From Gilliamella sp. ESL0443 (GTDB lineage Bacteria; Pseudomonadota; Gammaproteobacteria; Enterobacterales; Orbaceae): a stretch of 64,000 nt of DNA. The notes below the pieces were generated by a model that worked only from the letters and a program-made list of their open reading frames with translations, did no database searches and was not told the DNA's origin. Made by a program: the position numbers and the translations under genes. This document shows positions 1 through 8,764 of this stretch, piece by piece; position 1 is the first letter of the stretch; each line of letters begins with the position of its first letter. The DNA lies in NCBI RefSeq assembly GCF_019469165.1, contig NZ_CP048263.1:2170001-2234000 (forward strand), read 5' to 3'.

Positions 1-803
1 TGAGTTACTTTTAACCCTTTCTTAGAAAAATAGAAATATAATCCCATCACGACCATAAGAGGCAATACACCCGGTAGGATTTTATCCAACGTATCTTGGA
101 TGACAAATTCTTTACCGGATAAATTGAATTTCAAACTTGATGATACTTTTATGTAGTTGGCAGCTAAAATACCCATCATGAATAGACCTAGAATGGATAA
201 GCCCTCAATGACCATTTGCATTTTATTACCAACAACTTCAGTAGCTGCATTTCTACCCAATTTGAATCCTAACTGAGCAAAATAGTACCCAACAAAAAGT
301 TGATAGATAACAAATGCAATGAAAGGAAATAAAGCACCAATTGCTAGGCCTTCTTGAGCCCAAGGAAGCGCAATTGCAATAAAGATATATTGCACTGTTC
401 CAGAGTCGATTGCGTCACCTATTCCGGCTAAAGCCCCCATTAAACCAGCTTTTGTATTATAGAGAACGTCGTTATCAATGCTGATCGGTTTCTTTTGATA
501 AACTTCATCTGCTCTTACAGCTTCTAGTGACGCCATAATTCCTGAAATTGTTCCCCCACCCCAGGTTAATTGAGTGTTAAAGAACAATAAGTGCCTTTGA
601 TAAGCGGCAGAAAGCTCACTTTTTGATTTATATAATTTTTTGAGAATTGGCATCAATCCCCACATTAAAGAAGCGGCTAGATAGCGGTCAAATGAGTGTG
701 GGATTTCATTTGCATAATACCAACGTAACCATGCAATAGTGATATCTTTTTTAGTTATTGCTTCTGGTTTGAGATCAATACTTTCTTGTACGATTTCAGT
801 CAT
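1..803 (-). CDS. PTS system, mannose/fructose/sorbose family, IID component (3' end outside window)
   Basis: Integral membrane IID subunit of a mannose-family phosphotransferase system, which with IIC forms the sugar channel. I read about 267 codons from ATG at 803 to the left window edge with no stop. The product begins MTEIVQES and contains the family's 'FDRYLAASLMWGLMPILKKLY' type N-terminal region (written here only in part), a Gly-rich 'TWGGGTISGIMA' segment, 'GLMGALAGIGDAIDSGTVQYI' type loop and hydrophobic C-terminal helices, all typical of IID proteins of about 270-290 residues. It lies 38 bp after IIC on the same strand, so they are co-transcribed. The sugar cannot be told from sequence; IIA and IIB are not in the window and may follow to the left. 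Confidence 0.9.
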   Translation of the reverse strand, partial: MTEIVQESIDLKPEAITKKDITIAWLRWYYANEIPHSFDRYLAASLMWGLMPILKKLYKSKSELSAAYQRHLLFFNTQLTWGGGTISGIMASLEAVRADEVYQKKPISIDNDVLYNTKAGLMGALAGIGDAIDSGTVQYIFIAIALPWAQEGLAIGALFPFIAFVIYQLFVGYYFAQLGFKLGRNAATEVVGNKMQMVIEGLSILGLFMMGILAANYIKVSSSLKFNLSGKEFVIQDTLDKILPGVLPLMVVMGLYFYFSKKGLKVT

Positions 804-841
804 TATAAATTCCTCTTTTTAATTTATTAATCAATTAAAGA

Positions 842-1669
842 TTAATAATCGTCATCATCTACTTGATTATTTGAATTACTTCTAGGTTGCTCAGCCGCAG
901 AATTAACCGCTTCATTCTTTGCAAGGACAAAGATAAACGCAACAATAGCGCCGACAATTGCGTAGGTAACCATTGTGATATTCAGTGGTTTTGCAATTAC
1001 GGCCATGAAGTAAGCTAATAAGAAGAAAATGATGTAATTTTTCTTACCGATAACATAAATAGTCAGAGCAATACCTACTGCTGCAAGACCACCACCAATT
1101 ACATTAAGAATATGGAAAACAAGTCCACCAGCATTAGATTTAATGATATCTGCAATTATTGGCGCACCAAAATAGAGTGCGACAAACATAAATGGTAAAA
1201 AGAGTGCGACACTACAAATGATTGGTAAGATAATAATTGATAAAGTTAATCCCGAACTGTTAGCTTCGTCAGCATATCGTTCAGTTAATTTCATAATCAT
1301 TGTATTGAGGAAAAATCTTAATTGGTATAAATACGATCCTAACAAACCAACAGGTACGGCTACCGCCACCGCTGCTGCTGGTTGCATATCGCCGAGTAAT
1401 GCGACAGGTACAGCGACAGCTGTTGCAATTGCGGGTTCTGATGGCATTTGTCCGCCAGGAGAAAACACACCCATATAAATTAACTGTATTGCTGCGGTTA
1501 TTATCATCGCGTTTGAAATATCATTAAAGACTATTCCAACAATTAACCCCGTCATCATCGGTGAGAATCTGAGTGTTAATGTTGCTCCACCCAGCCCCCG
1601 AGACATTACCATTGCAACCCATATTGAAATAATGGTTGCTTGAAGAAACGTTACATGCATTTCTTGCAT
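842..1669 (-). CDS. PTS system, mannose/fructose/sorbose family, IIC component
   Basis: A 275-residue polytopic membrane protein, the sugar-translocating IIC subunit of a mannose-type PTS. It shows many hydrophobic helices, the family-typical 'GLIVGIVFNDISNAMIITA' and 'GVFSPGGQMPSEPAIATA' regions, an Ala/Val/Pro-rich repeat-like stretch (about residues 82-112) and an acidic tail ending in DDDDY. ATG at 1669 is preceded by GAGGAG at proper spacing. It sits between the dehydrogenase gene (40 bp upstream) and IID (38 bp downstream), suggesting one operon. Substrate unknown; the company of a 2-hydroxyacid dehydrogenase may mean a sugar acid or a fermentative role, which is inference. Confidence 0.93.
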   Translation of the reverse strand: MQEMHVTFLQATIISIWVAMVMSRGLGGATLTLRFSPMMTGLIVGIVFNDISNAMIITAAIQLIYMGVFSPGGQMPSEPAIATAVAVPVALLGDMQPAAAVAVAVPVGLLGSYLYQLRFFLNTMIMKLTERYADEANSSGLTLSIIILPIICSVALFLPFMFVALYFGAPIIADIIKSNAGGLVFHILNVIGGGLAAVGIALTIYVIGKKNYIIFFLLAYFMAVIAKPLNITMVTYAIVGAIVAFIFVLAKNEAVNSAAEQPRSNSNNQVDDDDY

Positions 1670-1708
1670 ATATAAACTCCTCGATTTTTTTATAATGTTT
1701 TAAAAATT

Positions 1709-2689
1709 TTATGAAACAATTGATTGTAATTCTTGCTTATTGACAAATTTCTCTACATCTTGGACACATTTCTCACCCATACCCTGCAAACACTCAATGG
1801 CATAAGCTGATGTATGTGGAGTAACAAGAACTTTTGGATGCTGAACTAGAGGATTGTCGTTATATGAAGGCTCGACATACATTACGTCAGTAGCATGACC
1901 CGCAACAATACCCTCATTCAATGCATGTAATAGTGCATTTTCATCAATTAGTTCAGCTCGAGCAGTATTGGTGATGTAAACGCCTTTTTTCATTAAAGAA
2001 AATTGGTGATCTTTTAAGATATGATAACTAGTTTCATTTAATGAAGCATTTAGAGAAATGATATCCGCATGTTTTAGTAAATACTCTAAATCAACAATTT
2101 CAATATTATGTTGATTAGCCCATTGCTTATTTACGTTTGGATCTACAACAAGTAAGCGCGCATTAAAACCGTGTTTAAAAATTTCTGCCACACGGCTTCC
2201 AATATTCCCACAACCAATAACGCCAACAACTTTACCCGTAACATTGATACCCAAAAAAGAGGCTCTTTTTTTCCAATCATTTGATTTCACTGCAGCTTGT
2301 GACTGAACTGTTTGCCTAATTAATGCAAGTAAATTAGTCACTGCATTTTCGGCTACAGCATCTCGCTCCACTAGAGGGGGTACAATAGTTACAATTGTTC
2401 CATGTTCCCTTGCAGCAACAACATCAACATTATTAAAACCTATTCCATGACGAGAAATTAAAAACAAAGGGTCTTTTTTATTATCAAAAAAATCTTTGTT
2501 AAAAAAAGGTCTAACACTAGCAATAAAAATATTAAAACCTTCTAAAGCCTTTGCTAATTCCTTCCCTGGTATGTCATTATCAAAAGTAAAATGCTTTACT
2601 TCGCCAATTTTTTCTAATTGTTTTAAATGATCTGGAAAATACTTTCCAAAACTACTTGAGTTAATTATCGCAATTTTATAATTATCCAC
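1709..2689 (-). CDS. D-isomer-specific 2-hydroxyacid dehydrogenase
   Basis: Cytosolic NAD(P)-dependent oxidoreductase of the D-lactate/phosphoglycerate dehydrogenase family, 326 residues. The Rossmann dinucleotide motif is GVIGCGNIGSRV near residue 155, and the Arg-Glu-His catalytic set of the family can be placed at TARAE, VEPS and TPHTS. The start is GTG at 2689: an AGGAG lies 6 nt upstream, while the nearby ATG is out of frame. It is the first gene of the PTS run, so it probably acts on a metabolite of the imported sugar, or balances redox; substrate not determinable. It could equally be a phosphonate-like or glyoxylate-type reductase. Confidence 0.88.
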   Translation of the reverse strand: MDNYKIAIINSSSFGKYFPDHLKQLEKIGEVKHFTFDNDIPGKELAKALEGFNIFIASVRPFFNKDFFDNKKDPLFLISRHGIGFNNVDVVAAREHGTIVTIVPPLVERDAVAENAVTNLLALIRQTVQSQAAVKSNDWKKRASFLGINVTGKVVGVIGCGNIGSRVAEIFKHGFNARLLVVDPNVNKQWANQHNIEIVDLEYLLKHADIISLNASLNETSYHILKDHQFSLMKKGVYITNTARAELIDENALLHALNEGIVAGHATDVMYVEPSYNDNPLVQHPKVLVTPHTSAYAIECLQGMGEKCVQDVEKFVNKQELQSIVS

Positions 2690-3002
2690 TCCATACTCCT
2701 AATCAATGAATGATAAACGTCACTGCTTTTTATTTAAAATGAACGTTATTCATCCTTTTTCTGACTTAAATGTGACAGGTAACATTGATTATAATTAATA
2801 TGATTTAAAAAAAAGTGAATTTAGATCACATATTTAACAAATATTATAAAAATCAGCTTTGATAAGGGGATAATTATTTTCTATCAGAAAATATACTAAT
2901 AATGCTGGAGGGCTTTAAGAATATAGCTTTAGGAATGTAGCATTAGCTAGTTCAAGACATAATAAAAAAGGGCAATCATGCCCTTTATAAAATTTAAGAT
3001 TG
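2690..3002. other. 313-bp intergenic region between PTS operon and asnB
   Basis: No gene. It holds the asnB terminator at its right end and the presumed promoter of the minus-strand PTS operon. Two CRP-like sequences are visible: TGTGACAGGTAACATT from 2771, with only one good half, and AGTGAATTTAGATCACA from 2814, which has GTGA and TCAC halves but a 7-bp rather than 6-bp gap. CRP control would fit a sugar PTS, but neither site is perfect. Confidence 0.4.
2960..2986 (-). terminator. Intrinsic terminator of asnB
   Basis: Perfect 7-bp stem AAAGGGC / GCCCTTT (2967-2973 with 2980-2986) around a 6-nt loop, followed on the minus strand by a run of six T. It lies 17 bp past the asnB stop codon. Confidence 0.85.
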
Positions 3003-4676
3003 CTATTTTTTATAAGCATCATTATGTACACCAACTGCTGCACGGCCTGACGGATCATTTAGATTTTTAAATGATTCATCCCATTCAATCGCTTTTGCAG
3101 TTGAACAAGCAACGGTTGGGCCACCTGGTACACAATGTGCAGCACTTTCAACAGGGAATAATTCGTCAAAAATCTCACGATACATATACGCTTCTTTTGA
3201 TGTTGGCGTATTGTATGGGAAACGGAATTTTGCATTTTCTAGCTGTTGATCCGTAATTTTGCTTTCAGCAATTTCTTTTAAGGTATCGATCCAACTGTAG
3301 CCTACACCGTCAGAGAATTGTTCTTTTTGACGCCATACCACTGATGCTGGTAAGTAAGATTCAAATGCTTCACGAACAATGTGTTTTTCCATTTTACCGT
3401 TACTACCACACATTTTATCTTTCGGATTAATACGCATTGCCACATCTAAGAATTTTTTATCCAAGAAAGGTACACGCGCTTCAACGCCCCATGCAGCCAT
3501 TGCTTTATTAGCACGTGCACAATCGTACATGTGTAACGCGGCTAATTTTCGGACAGTTTCTTCATGAAACTCTTTGGCATTTGGCGCTTTGTGGAAATAG
3601 AGGTAACCACCAAATACTTCATCAGCACCTTCACCTGATAGGACCATTTTGATACCCATTGCTTTAATTTTTCTTGCCATTAAATACATTGGGGTTGAGG
3701 CACGAATCGTTGTTACATCATACGTTTCGATAAAATAAATAACATCACGGATTGCATCAATACCTTCTTGAATGGTGAAGTTAATTTCGTGGTGAACAGT
3801 ACCTAGATGATCAGCAACTGCTTGTGCAGCCTTAAGATCTGGGGCACCTTTTAAACCAACCGCGAATGAGTGCAATTGTGGCCACCATGCTTCTGATTTT
3901 TCATGATCTTCAACGCGACGAGCAGAAAACTTTTTAGTAATTGCTGAAATAACAGAAGAATCAAGTCCACCAGATAATAAAACGCCATAAGGAACATCTG
4001 ACATAAGATGACTTTTTACAGACTCTTCTAGTGCAACACGAAGTTCATTGATATCTGTCTTATTATCTTTGACGTTATCATATTCCATCCAATCACGTTT
4101 GTAATAGGTTTTAATTTCACCTTCTGTACTTGATAAGTAACTTCCAGGAGGAAAAGCCTCAATCGTTTTACAAACCGGAACCAATGCTTTCATTTCAGAC
4201 GCAACGTAAAAAGTGCCGTTTTCATCATGTCCCATATACATCGGAATGATACCGATATGATCACGACCAATAAAATAGGTGCCTTTATTAATATCATAAA
4301 GAATAAACGCAAACATGCCTTGTAAGTCATCAAGACAGTGTATACCTTTTTCTTGATATAAAGCTAAGATCACTTCACAGTCAGAGCCTGTTTGGAATTC
4401 ATAACGATCTTTGTACTGATTTCGGAGTTCTTGATGATTATAAATTTCGCCATTAACCGCTAAAACTAATGTTTTATCTTTATTATAAAGCGGTTGAGAT
4501 CCAGTATTAACATCTACAATTGATAGACGTTCATGAGCTAAAATCGCTTTATCAGAAGCAAAAATACCAGACCAATCAGGGCCACGATGACGTTGCAGGC
4601 TTGATAGCTCTAATGCTTTTGTTCGTAGCTGTTCCGGATCTGATTTAATATCAAGAATACCTAAAATCGAACACAT
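3003..4676 (-). CDS. asnB: Asparagine synthetase B (glutamine-hydrolysing)
   Basis: Makes asparagine from aspartate, ATP and glutamine in the cytosol. 557 residues, close to E. coli AsnB (554). The Cys directly after the initiator Met (MCSILG) is the amidotransferase nucleophile; the class II glutaminase domain covers roughly residues 2-190 with NGEIYN and TGSDCEV, and the synthetase domain carries the PP-loop SGGLDSS at 235-241 and 'LSGEGADEVFGGY'. It is a monocistronic gene with its own terminator. The upstream 158 bp hold the promoter, not resolved further. Confidence 0.97.
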   Translation of the reverse strand: MCSILGILDIKSDPEQLRTKALELSSLQRHRGPDWSGIFASDKAILAHERLSIVDVNTGSQPLYNKDKTLVLAVNGEIYNHQELRNQYKDRYEFQTGSDCEVILALYQEKGIHCLDDLQGMFAFILYDINKGTYFIGRDHIGIIPMYMGHDENGTFYVASEMKALVPVCKTIEAFPPGSYLSSTEGEIKTYYKRDWMEYDNVKDNKTDINELRVALEESVKSHLMSDVPYGVLLSGGLDSSVISAITKKFSARRVEDHEKSEAWWPQLHSFAVGLKGAPDLKAAQAVADHLGTVHHEINFTIQEGIDAIRDVIYFIETYDVTTIRASTPMYLMARKIKAMGIKMVLSGEGADEVFGGYLYFHKAPNAKEFHEETVRKLAALHMYDCARANKAMAAWGVEARVPFLDKKFLDVAMRINPKDKMCGSNGKMEKHIVREAFESYLPASVVWRQKEQFSDGVGYSWIDTLKEIAESKITDQQLENAKFRFPYNTPTSKEAYMYREIFDELFPVESAAHCVPGGPTVACSTAKAIEWDESFKNLNDPSGRAAVGVHNDAYKK

Positions 4677-4834
4677 TGAATTTCTCCATTTAAAATCGCT
4701 ATAGCGATACTATTTACTAATAAAATTTATTTTAAATATTATTGCAAGCAAATCACAAAAATAACAGGATACACATTATTGATTAACAATTAAAGTACAA
4801 TATCGTTATACTTTTCCTATAATAAAGATTGCTT

Positions 4835-5179
4835 TTATTTTTTTATCCACTGCCCTTGCTGTTTGATGTATTGACCAGCAGGCGTTTTTTCTTGAGCTTT
4901 ACTTCCTGCTTTGTTTTGAACTTCAACTAGTGGCACGTTACTTTCAGCTGATACTTTTTGGTACTCTTGTTTACGAGCCTGATTAATTAATTGGGCAATT
5001 TCGCTTGCATTACCTTCATTTTTTACAACGCCTAAATAACCATCGGTTTGTTCTCCCACTAGACCATTAGCTTTTGCTTGAGGTAGTGAATTAATCGCTT
5101 GATCTAAATTTAAAGCAAAAACAGGCAAAGCTAATAGGATTGATAATAATGCTACTGTTGCTTTTTTATAAATATTCAT
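4835..5179 (-). CDS. ydbL: YdbL-like periplasmic protein (DUF1318)
   Basis: 114 residues with a cleavable signal peptide (to about ALPVFA, residue 22) and a small soluble periplasmic domain of the YdbL/DUF1318 family ('NGLVGEQTDGYLGVV', C-terminal 'GQYIKQQGQWIKK'). In E. coli YdbL works with the YdbH-YnbE intermembrane bridge and is proposed to assist its assembly. Here it is the third gene after ydbH and ynbE on the same strand, 105 bp after ynbE, reproducing the E. coli order. Function is by family and context. Confidence 0.9.
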   Translation of the reverse strand: MNIYKKATVALLSILLALPVFALNLDQAINSLPQAKANGLVGEQTDGYLGVVKNEGNASEIAQLINQARKQEYQKVSAESNVPLVEVQNKAGSKAQEKTPAGQYIKQQGQWIKK

Positions 5180-5284
5180 AACAGACTCCTTATTAAATAC
5201 ATCATATAAGATGAATTAAATATGTAAAAACGGTTGAAATTTAAATGTTTTGCTATAAAAGTCGTGTTTATGCACTCATTAATA

Positions 5285-5470
5285 TTAATATAAACCTGAT
5301 TTATTAATAATATTATCTAGCGCTTTGTCCACTTTGATATTAATTTCGTGATCAATCTTAACGTTCAAATTGATATTAATTGGTTCATTTGGTGCTTGCA
5401 CTTTAACCGTTGGCGTACAACCCATTAGTACAGCACTACACACTATAATTGTAATAATAGTTTTAATCAT
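5285..5470 (-). CDS. ynbE: YnbE-like outer-membrane lipoprotein
   Basis: 61-residue lipoprotein precursor. The lipobox is LMGC with the acylated Cys at residue 18; the mature part is a short alternating hydrophobic/polar stretch ('INLNVKIDHEINIKVDK') able to add beta strands. E. coli YnbE is an outer-membrane lipoprotein that multimerises and docks onto the C-terminus of YdbH. It starts 18 bp after the ydbH stop, so translation is probably linked. Confidence 0.92.
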   Translation of the reverse strand: MIKTIITIIVCSAVLMGCTPTVKVQAPNEPININLNVKIDHEINIKVDKALDNIINKSGLY

Positions 5471-5488
5471 AGAATAACCTCTTATCTA

Positions 5489-7075
5489 TCAAGATTTCCT
5501 TTTTAAATACGCTTCAATACGTTTGCGAATAGGTTCGTTAATTTGATCGGAAAGTTGTAAACTTATTAATAGTTTTGCAATATTCTCTTCAAGATTTATA
5601 TTCAAATTCACCGCTTTACCATTTTCAACATCACGGTTATTACCTTGAATATTTAGTCCTAATTTAGCAATTTCATTTTGATAACTCACCATACCCGACA
5701 ACTTAGTATAATGAAAATTTTTGATTATATCAGTGAGAATTTTCATATTCGGGTTAGCTTGGGCATAATTTTTCAGTGCTGTATTTTCAAACTGTAAATA
5801 TCCTTCATTAACCGTAACTAACTGGCCGTTTTTTATGACGACTTCATTAAAAGCTGTCCCTTTTTTACTGGACGGTAATAATGTTATTGGCAACGTGCCA
5901 TCAATTGCCCCATCTCCAGCTAAACCATCAGCAGGATATTTAGCCAAGATATCTTTCAATTGTATCTTTTTTAGCCTTAAATTAAATTGTTGGGGTAATT
6001 TAGCTAAATTCAATTGTCCCTGATCAAGAAAAACTGAGCCAGAAAAAATAGCGGCTTGCGCTTTCGTCCATTTCACTAACCCTTTACTCGGAGCATTTAG
6101 CGATGCTGAATAACTACCTGCTAATCTAATCTTCTCGAAATTAACACCAATATTAACTTGTTGAATAGTTAATGCGGGCGTTGAAATAGTAAATTGATTG
6201 TTATTAAATGAAATATCGATGTTGCCAACTGCGGATTTAAATTCAGTCGCTTTAAATATGCCATCAAATTTATTAATTGTTAATGTTGATTTTGCATTAA
6301 TTTGTTTCGATTCAAGCGAAATAGGTATTGTTACTTCAAAGGTCAGCTTCCCTACTAATAGTTTAACAATTAAGTCATCTGAAAATTTCGCTTTTTCAAT
6401 ATTAAATAAAGCGTTGTCTGAACTCTTTAAAATAACTTTATCGCTAGTTAAAACCCCTGTAAATGGTAAAGTCAGATTACCTTTTTCTATTCCAAATTGA
6501 TTCAAGGAAGTCGTCAAGACCCCCTCTTTGATTTCGAAGCAAGAATTTAACTGATCAAACGAAAGGTTAGCAGTTAATGTGTGTTGATTATTACTTGATA
6601 GATTAAGTTGTATTGTATTTTGCTCTTTAGTGGCCTGAACCTTCAGGTTAACTAACTCTTTTTTCTGTTGATAAAATGTTAAAGAGTCGACATTGATATT
6701 ATTTGGAAGCCAATAAATGATAGTCGATACAGTGGAAGAGTTAGGAGAAGATTGATTGAGCTCTTGTGTATCTGTCACCTTTGGCAAGCCTGATTTATCA
6801 GTTGAATCGGACCAGTAAATATCAATACTTTTTGCCGTAAAGGTTGACAACGACAGTTTGACATTGCTCGCTTTTAACGATAATTGTGGCTGTTGTGAAA
6901 TAGTTAGTTCATCAAAAGATAATCCGCCGAGACCGATATCAATACCTTGCCAATCTATAGAAAGATTATGTTCATCCTTGAATGATAACCAATATCGCCA
7001 ACCATATAAGCTTAATATCACTATTATGAGTAATATAAGAGATGGAATCCAATAACGTTTTTTTAAGCGAGCCAT
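5489..7075 (-). CDS. ydbH: YdbH-like AsmA-family intermembrane phospholipid transport protein, short form
   Basis: 528 residues: Lys/Arg-rich start, one N-terminal transmembrane helix (about residues 8-28) and a long beta-rich periplasmic part. The C-terminal third ('LVTVNEGYLQFENTALKNY', 'FHYTKLSGMVSYQNEIAKLGLNIQGNN') is the YdbH/DctA-YdbH domain. In E. coli YdbH, TamB and YhdP are partly redundant carriers of phospholipid to the outer membrane. E. coli YdbH is about 880 residues, so this version lacks roughly 350. The ynbE and ydbL partners follow. It starts 44 bp after the gltX stop with GAGAG upstream, so it may be read from gltX. Confidence 0.88.
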   Translation of the reverse strand: MARLKKRYWIPSLILLIIVILSLYGWRYWLSFKDEHNLSIDWQGIDIGLGGLSFDELTISQQPQLSLKASNVKLSLSTFTAKSIDIYWSDSTDKSGLPKVTDTQELNQSSPNSSTVSTIIYWLPNNINVDSLTFYQQKKELVNLKVQATKEQNTIQLNLSSNNQHTLTANLSFDQLNSCFEIKEGVLTTSLNQFGIEKGNLTLPFTGVLTSDKVILKSSDNALFNIEKAKFSDDLIVKLLVGKLTFEVTIPISLESKQINAKSTLTINKFDGIFKATEFKSAVGNIDISFNNNQFTISTPALTIQQVNIGVNFEKIRLAGSYSASLNAPSKGLVKWTKAQAAIFSGSVFLDQGQLNLAKLPQQFNLRLKKIQLKDILAKYPADGLAGDGAIDGTLPITLLPSSKKGTAFNEVVIKNGQLVTVNEGYLQFENTALKNYAQANPNMKILTDIIKNFHYTKLSGMVSYQNEIAKLGLNIQGNNRDVENGKAVNLNINLEENIAKLLISLQLSDQINEPIRKRIEAYLKRKS

Positions 7076-7095
7076 AATAAACTCTCAACAAGTGG

Positions 7096-7117
7096 ATCGC
7101 CGAATAGTATCGGCGAT
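7096..7117 (-). other. Intercistronic GC-rich hairpin between gltX and ydbH
   Basis: Perfect 8-bp stem ATCGCCGA / TCGGCGAT with a 6-nt loop, 2 bp past the gltX stop. No T-run follows on the minus strand, so it is more likely a 3'-end stabiliser or weak attenuator than a full terminator. Similar hairpins occur at 16938 and 45082. Confidence 0.7.
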
Positions 7118-7119
7118 TA

Positions 7120-8544
7120 TTATGCTTGTTCTCTGTTAGCAATATAAGCCAATGCCTTGTCAATTCTTGCTAATGTACGTTTTTTACCAACAGCATAAAC
7201 AGTTACGTCAACAGAAGGCGATTGCCCAATTCCCGTCACTGCAACACGAAGTGGCATACCTACTTTACCCATCCCGACTTCAAGCTCGGTGGCTGTTGCC
7301 TCAATAGCATGATGAATTTTATCAATTTGCCAATCAAAATCTGAAATTGCTGCAATTTTAGCTTTGATTAGCTCTAAAGGTTCTTTTGCAACAGGTCGTA
7401 AATTTTTTTTAGCTGCATCAGCATCAAACTCATCAAAATCTTGATAGCAATAAGTACATGACTCAGCCATTTCTTTCAATGTTTTACAACGTTCACCAAA
7501 TAGTTTCACTATAGTAATTAAATCAGGACCTTGTGTTAAATCATAACCTTGCTGATTCATATGCCAAACTAAATGCTGTGCAACATAATCAGCATCTAAA
7601 TGGTTAATATAATGATGATTTAACCAAAGTAATTTTTCAGTATTAAATGCACTGGCAGATTTACTTACTGCATCTAATGAAAAGAAATCAATCATTTCTG
7701 GTACAGAAAATATCTCTTGATCGCCATGAGACCAGCCTAGACGAACTAAATAGTTAAGTAAGGCTTCTGGCAGATAACCATCATCACGGTATTGCATCAC
7801 ACTCACTGCACCATGACGTTTAGAGAGTTTTTGTCCATCGTCACCTAAAATCATTGATACATGACCATATTCAGGTAATGGTGCGCCTAGTGCTTTTAAA
7901 ATATTAATTTGGCGAGGCGTATTATTAATATGATCTTCACCACGAATAACATGGGTAATTTCCATATCCCAATCATCAACAACGACGCAAAAGTTATAAG
8001 TTGGAGAACCATCAGTACGGCGTATGATTAAATCATCAAGCTCTTTATTGGCAATTTCAATTGGACCACGTATCAGATCATTGAAAACAACTACGCCATC
8101 TACCGGGTTAGCAAAGCGGACAACATGTGGCTCAGTGTGTGAATGCTGTTTTTGCACTTCATCACAACGACAATGACCGTCATATCGGGCTTTTTCACCT
8201 TTCGCCATTTGCTCTTCGCGCAATTTTTCTAAGCGCTCTTTTGAGCAATAACAACGATAAGCCGTTTTATTGGCTAACATTTCGTCAATAACTTGATTAT
8301 AACGATCAAAACGTTTAGTTTGGAAATATGGGCCCTCATCCCATGATAATTTTAACCAATTCATACCTTCCATAATCGCATCAATCGCTTCTGGTGTTGA
8401 ACGTTCAAGGTCGGTATCTTCAATACGCAATACAAAGGCGCCATGCGCATGGCGGGTATATAGCCAAGAATAAAGCGCAGTACGTGCACCACCAACATGT
8501 AAGTAGCCAGTTGGGCTTGGTGCAAAACGGGTTTTAATTTTCAT
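7120..8544 (-). CDS. gltX: Glutamyl-tRNA synthetase
   Basis: Charges tRNA-Glu with glutamate; 474 residues, class I synthetase. HIGH-type motif 'PTGYLHVGG' at 11-19, KMSKS-type motif KLSKR at 239-243, and the bacterial zinc cysteines C98, C100, C125 and C127 are all present. Only one copy is seen here and its substrate tRNA-Glu is encoded in the rRNA operon of this window. It heads a run with ydbH-ynbE-ydbL on the minus strand; a hairpin separates it from ydbH. Confidence 0.98.
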   Translation of the reverse strand: MKIKTRFAPSPTGYLHVGGARTALYSWLYTRHAHGAFVLRIEDTDLERSTPEAIDAIMEGMNWLKLSWDEGPYFQTKRFDRYNQVIDEMLANKTAYRCYCSKERLEKLREEQMAKGEKARYDGHCRCDEVQKQHSHTEPHVVRFANPVDGVVVFNDLIRGPIEIANKELDDLIIRRTDGSPTYNFCVVVDDWDMEITHVIRGEDHINNTPRQINILKALGAPLPEYGHVSMILGDDGQKLSKRHGAVSVMQYRDDGYLPEALLNYLVRLGWSHGDQEIFSVPEMIDFFSLDAVSKSASAFNTEKLLWLNHHYINHLDADYVAQHLVWHMNQQGYDLTQGPDLITIVKLFGERCKTLKEMAESCTYCYQDFDEFDADAAKKNLRPVAKEPLELIKAKIAAISDFDWQIDKIHHAIEATATELEVGMGKVGMPLRVAVTGIGQSPSVDVTVYAVGKKRTLARIDKALAYIANREQA

Positions 8545-8764
8545 GAAATAATCCTATTAATAAAGAGCCCTAAAATGTCAATTTATCACTTATGCTCTTT
8601 TTATTTAACCGATTTCCATAGATAGGAAAGGCAATTCAATTTAGTTGCTTATTTTAACACGTCAAAAGGTTTCAGCAAGCCGTCAGTAATAGACAAAATT
8701 AGCAACTAATTTAAGTAGTTACTCAATATAAAATCGAGTATAAAAAAATAAATTATAAAAGCTA

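Noticed and set aside
1218-1478. 86-codon plus-strand ORF inside the PTS IIC gene
   Set aside because: Shadow of the minus-strand coding sequence with low-complexity Ala/Thr product and no ribosome-binding site.
2814-2830. CRP site upstream of the PTS operon
   Set aside because: The half-sites are good but the gap is 7 bp rather than 6, so it is noted only as CRP-like.
8545-8764. Spot 42-like RNA downstream of polA
   Set aside because: No similarity to the Spot 42 sequence and no strong terminator in the interval.
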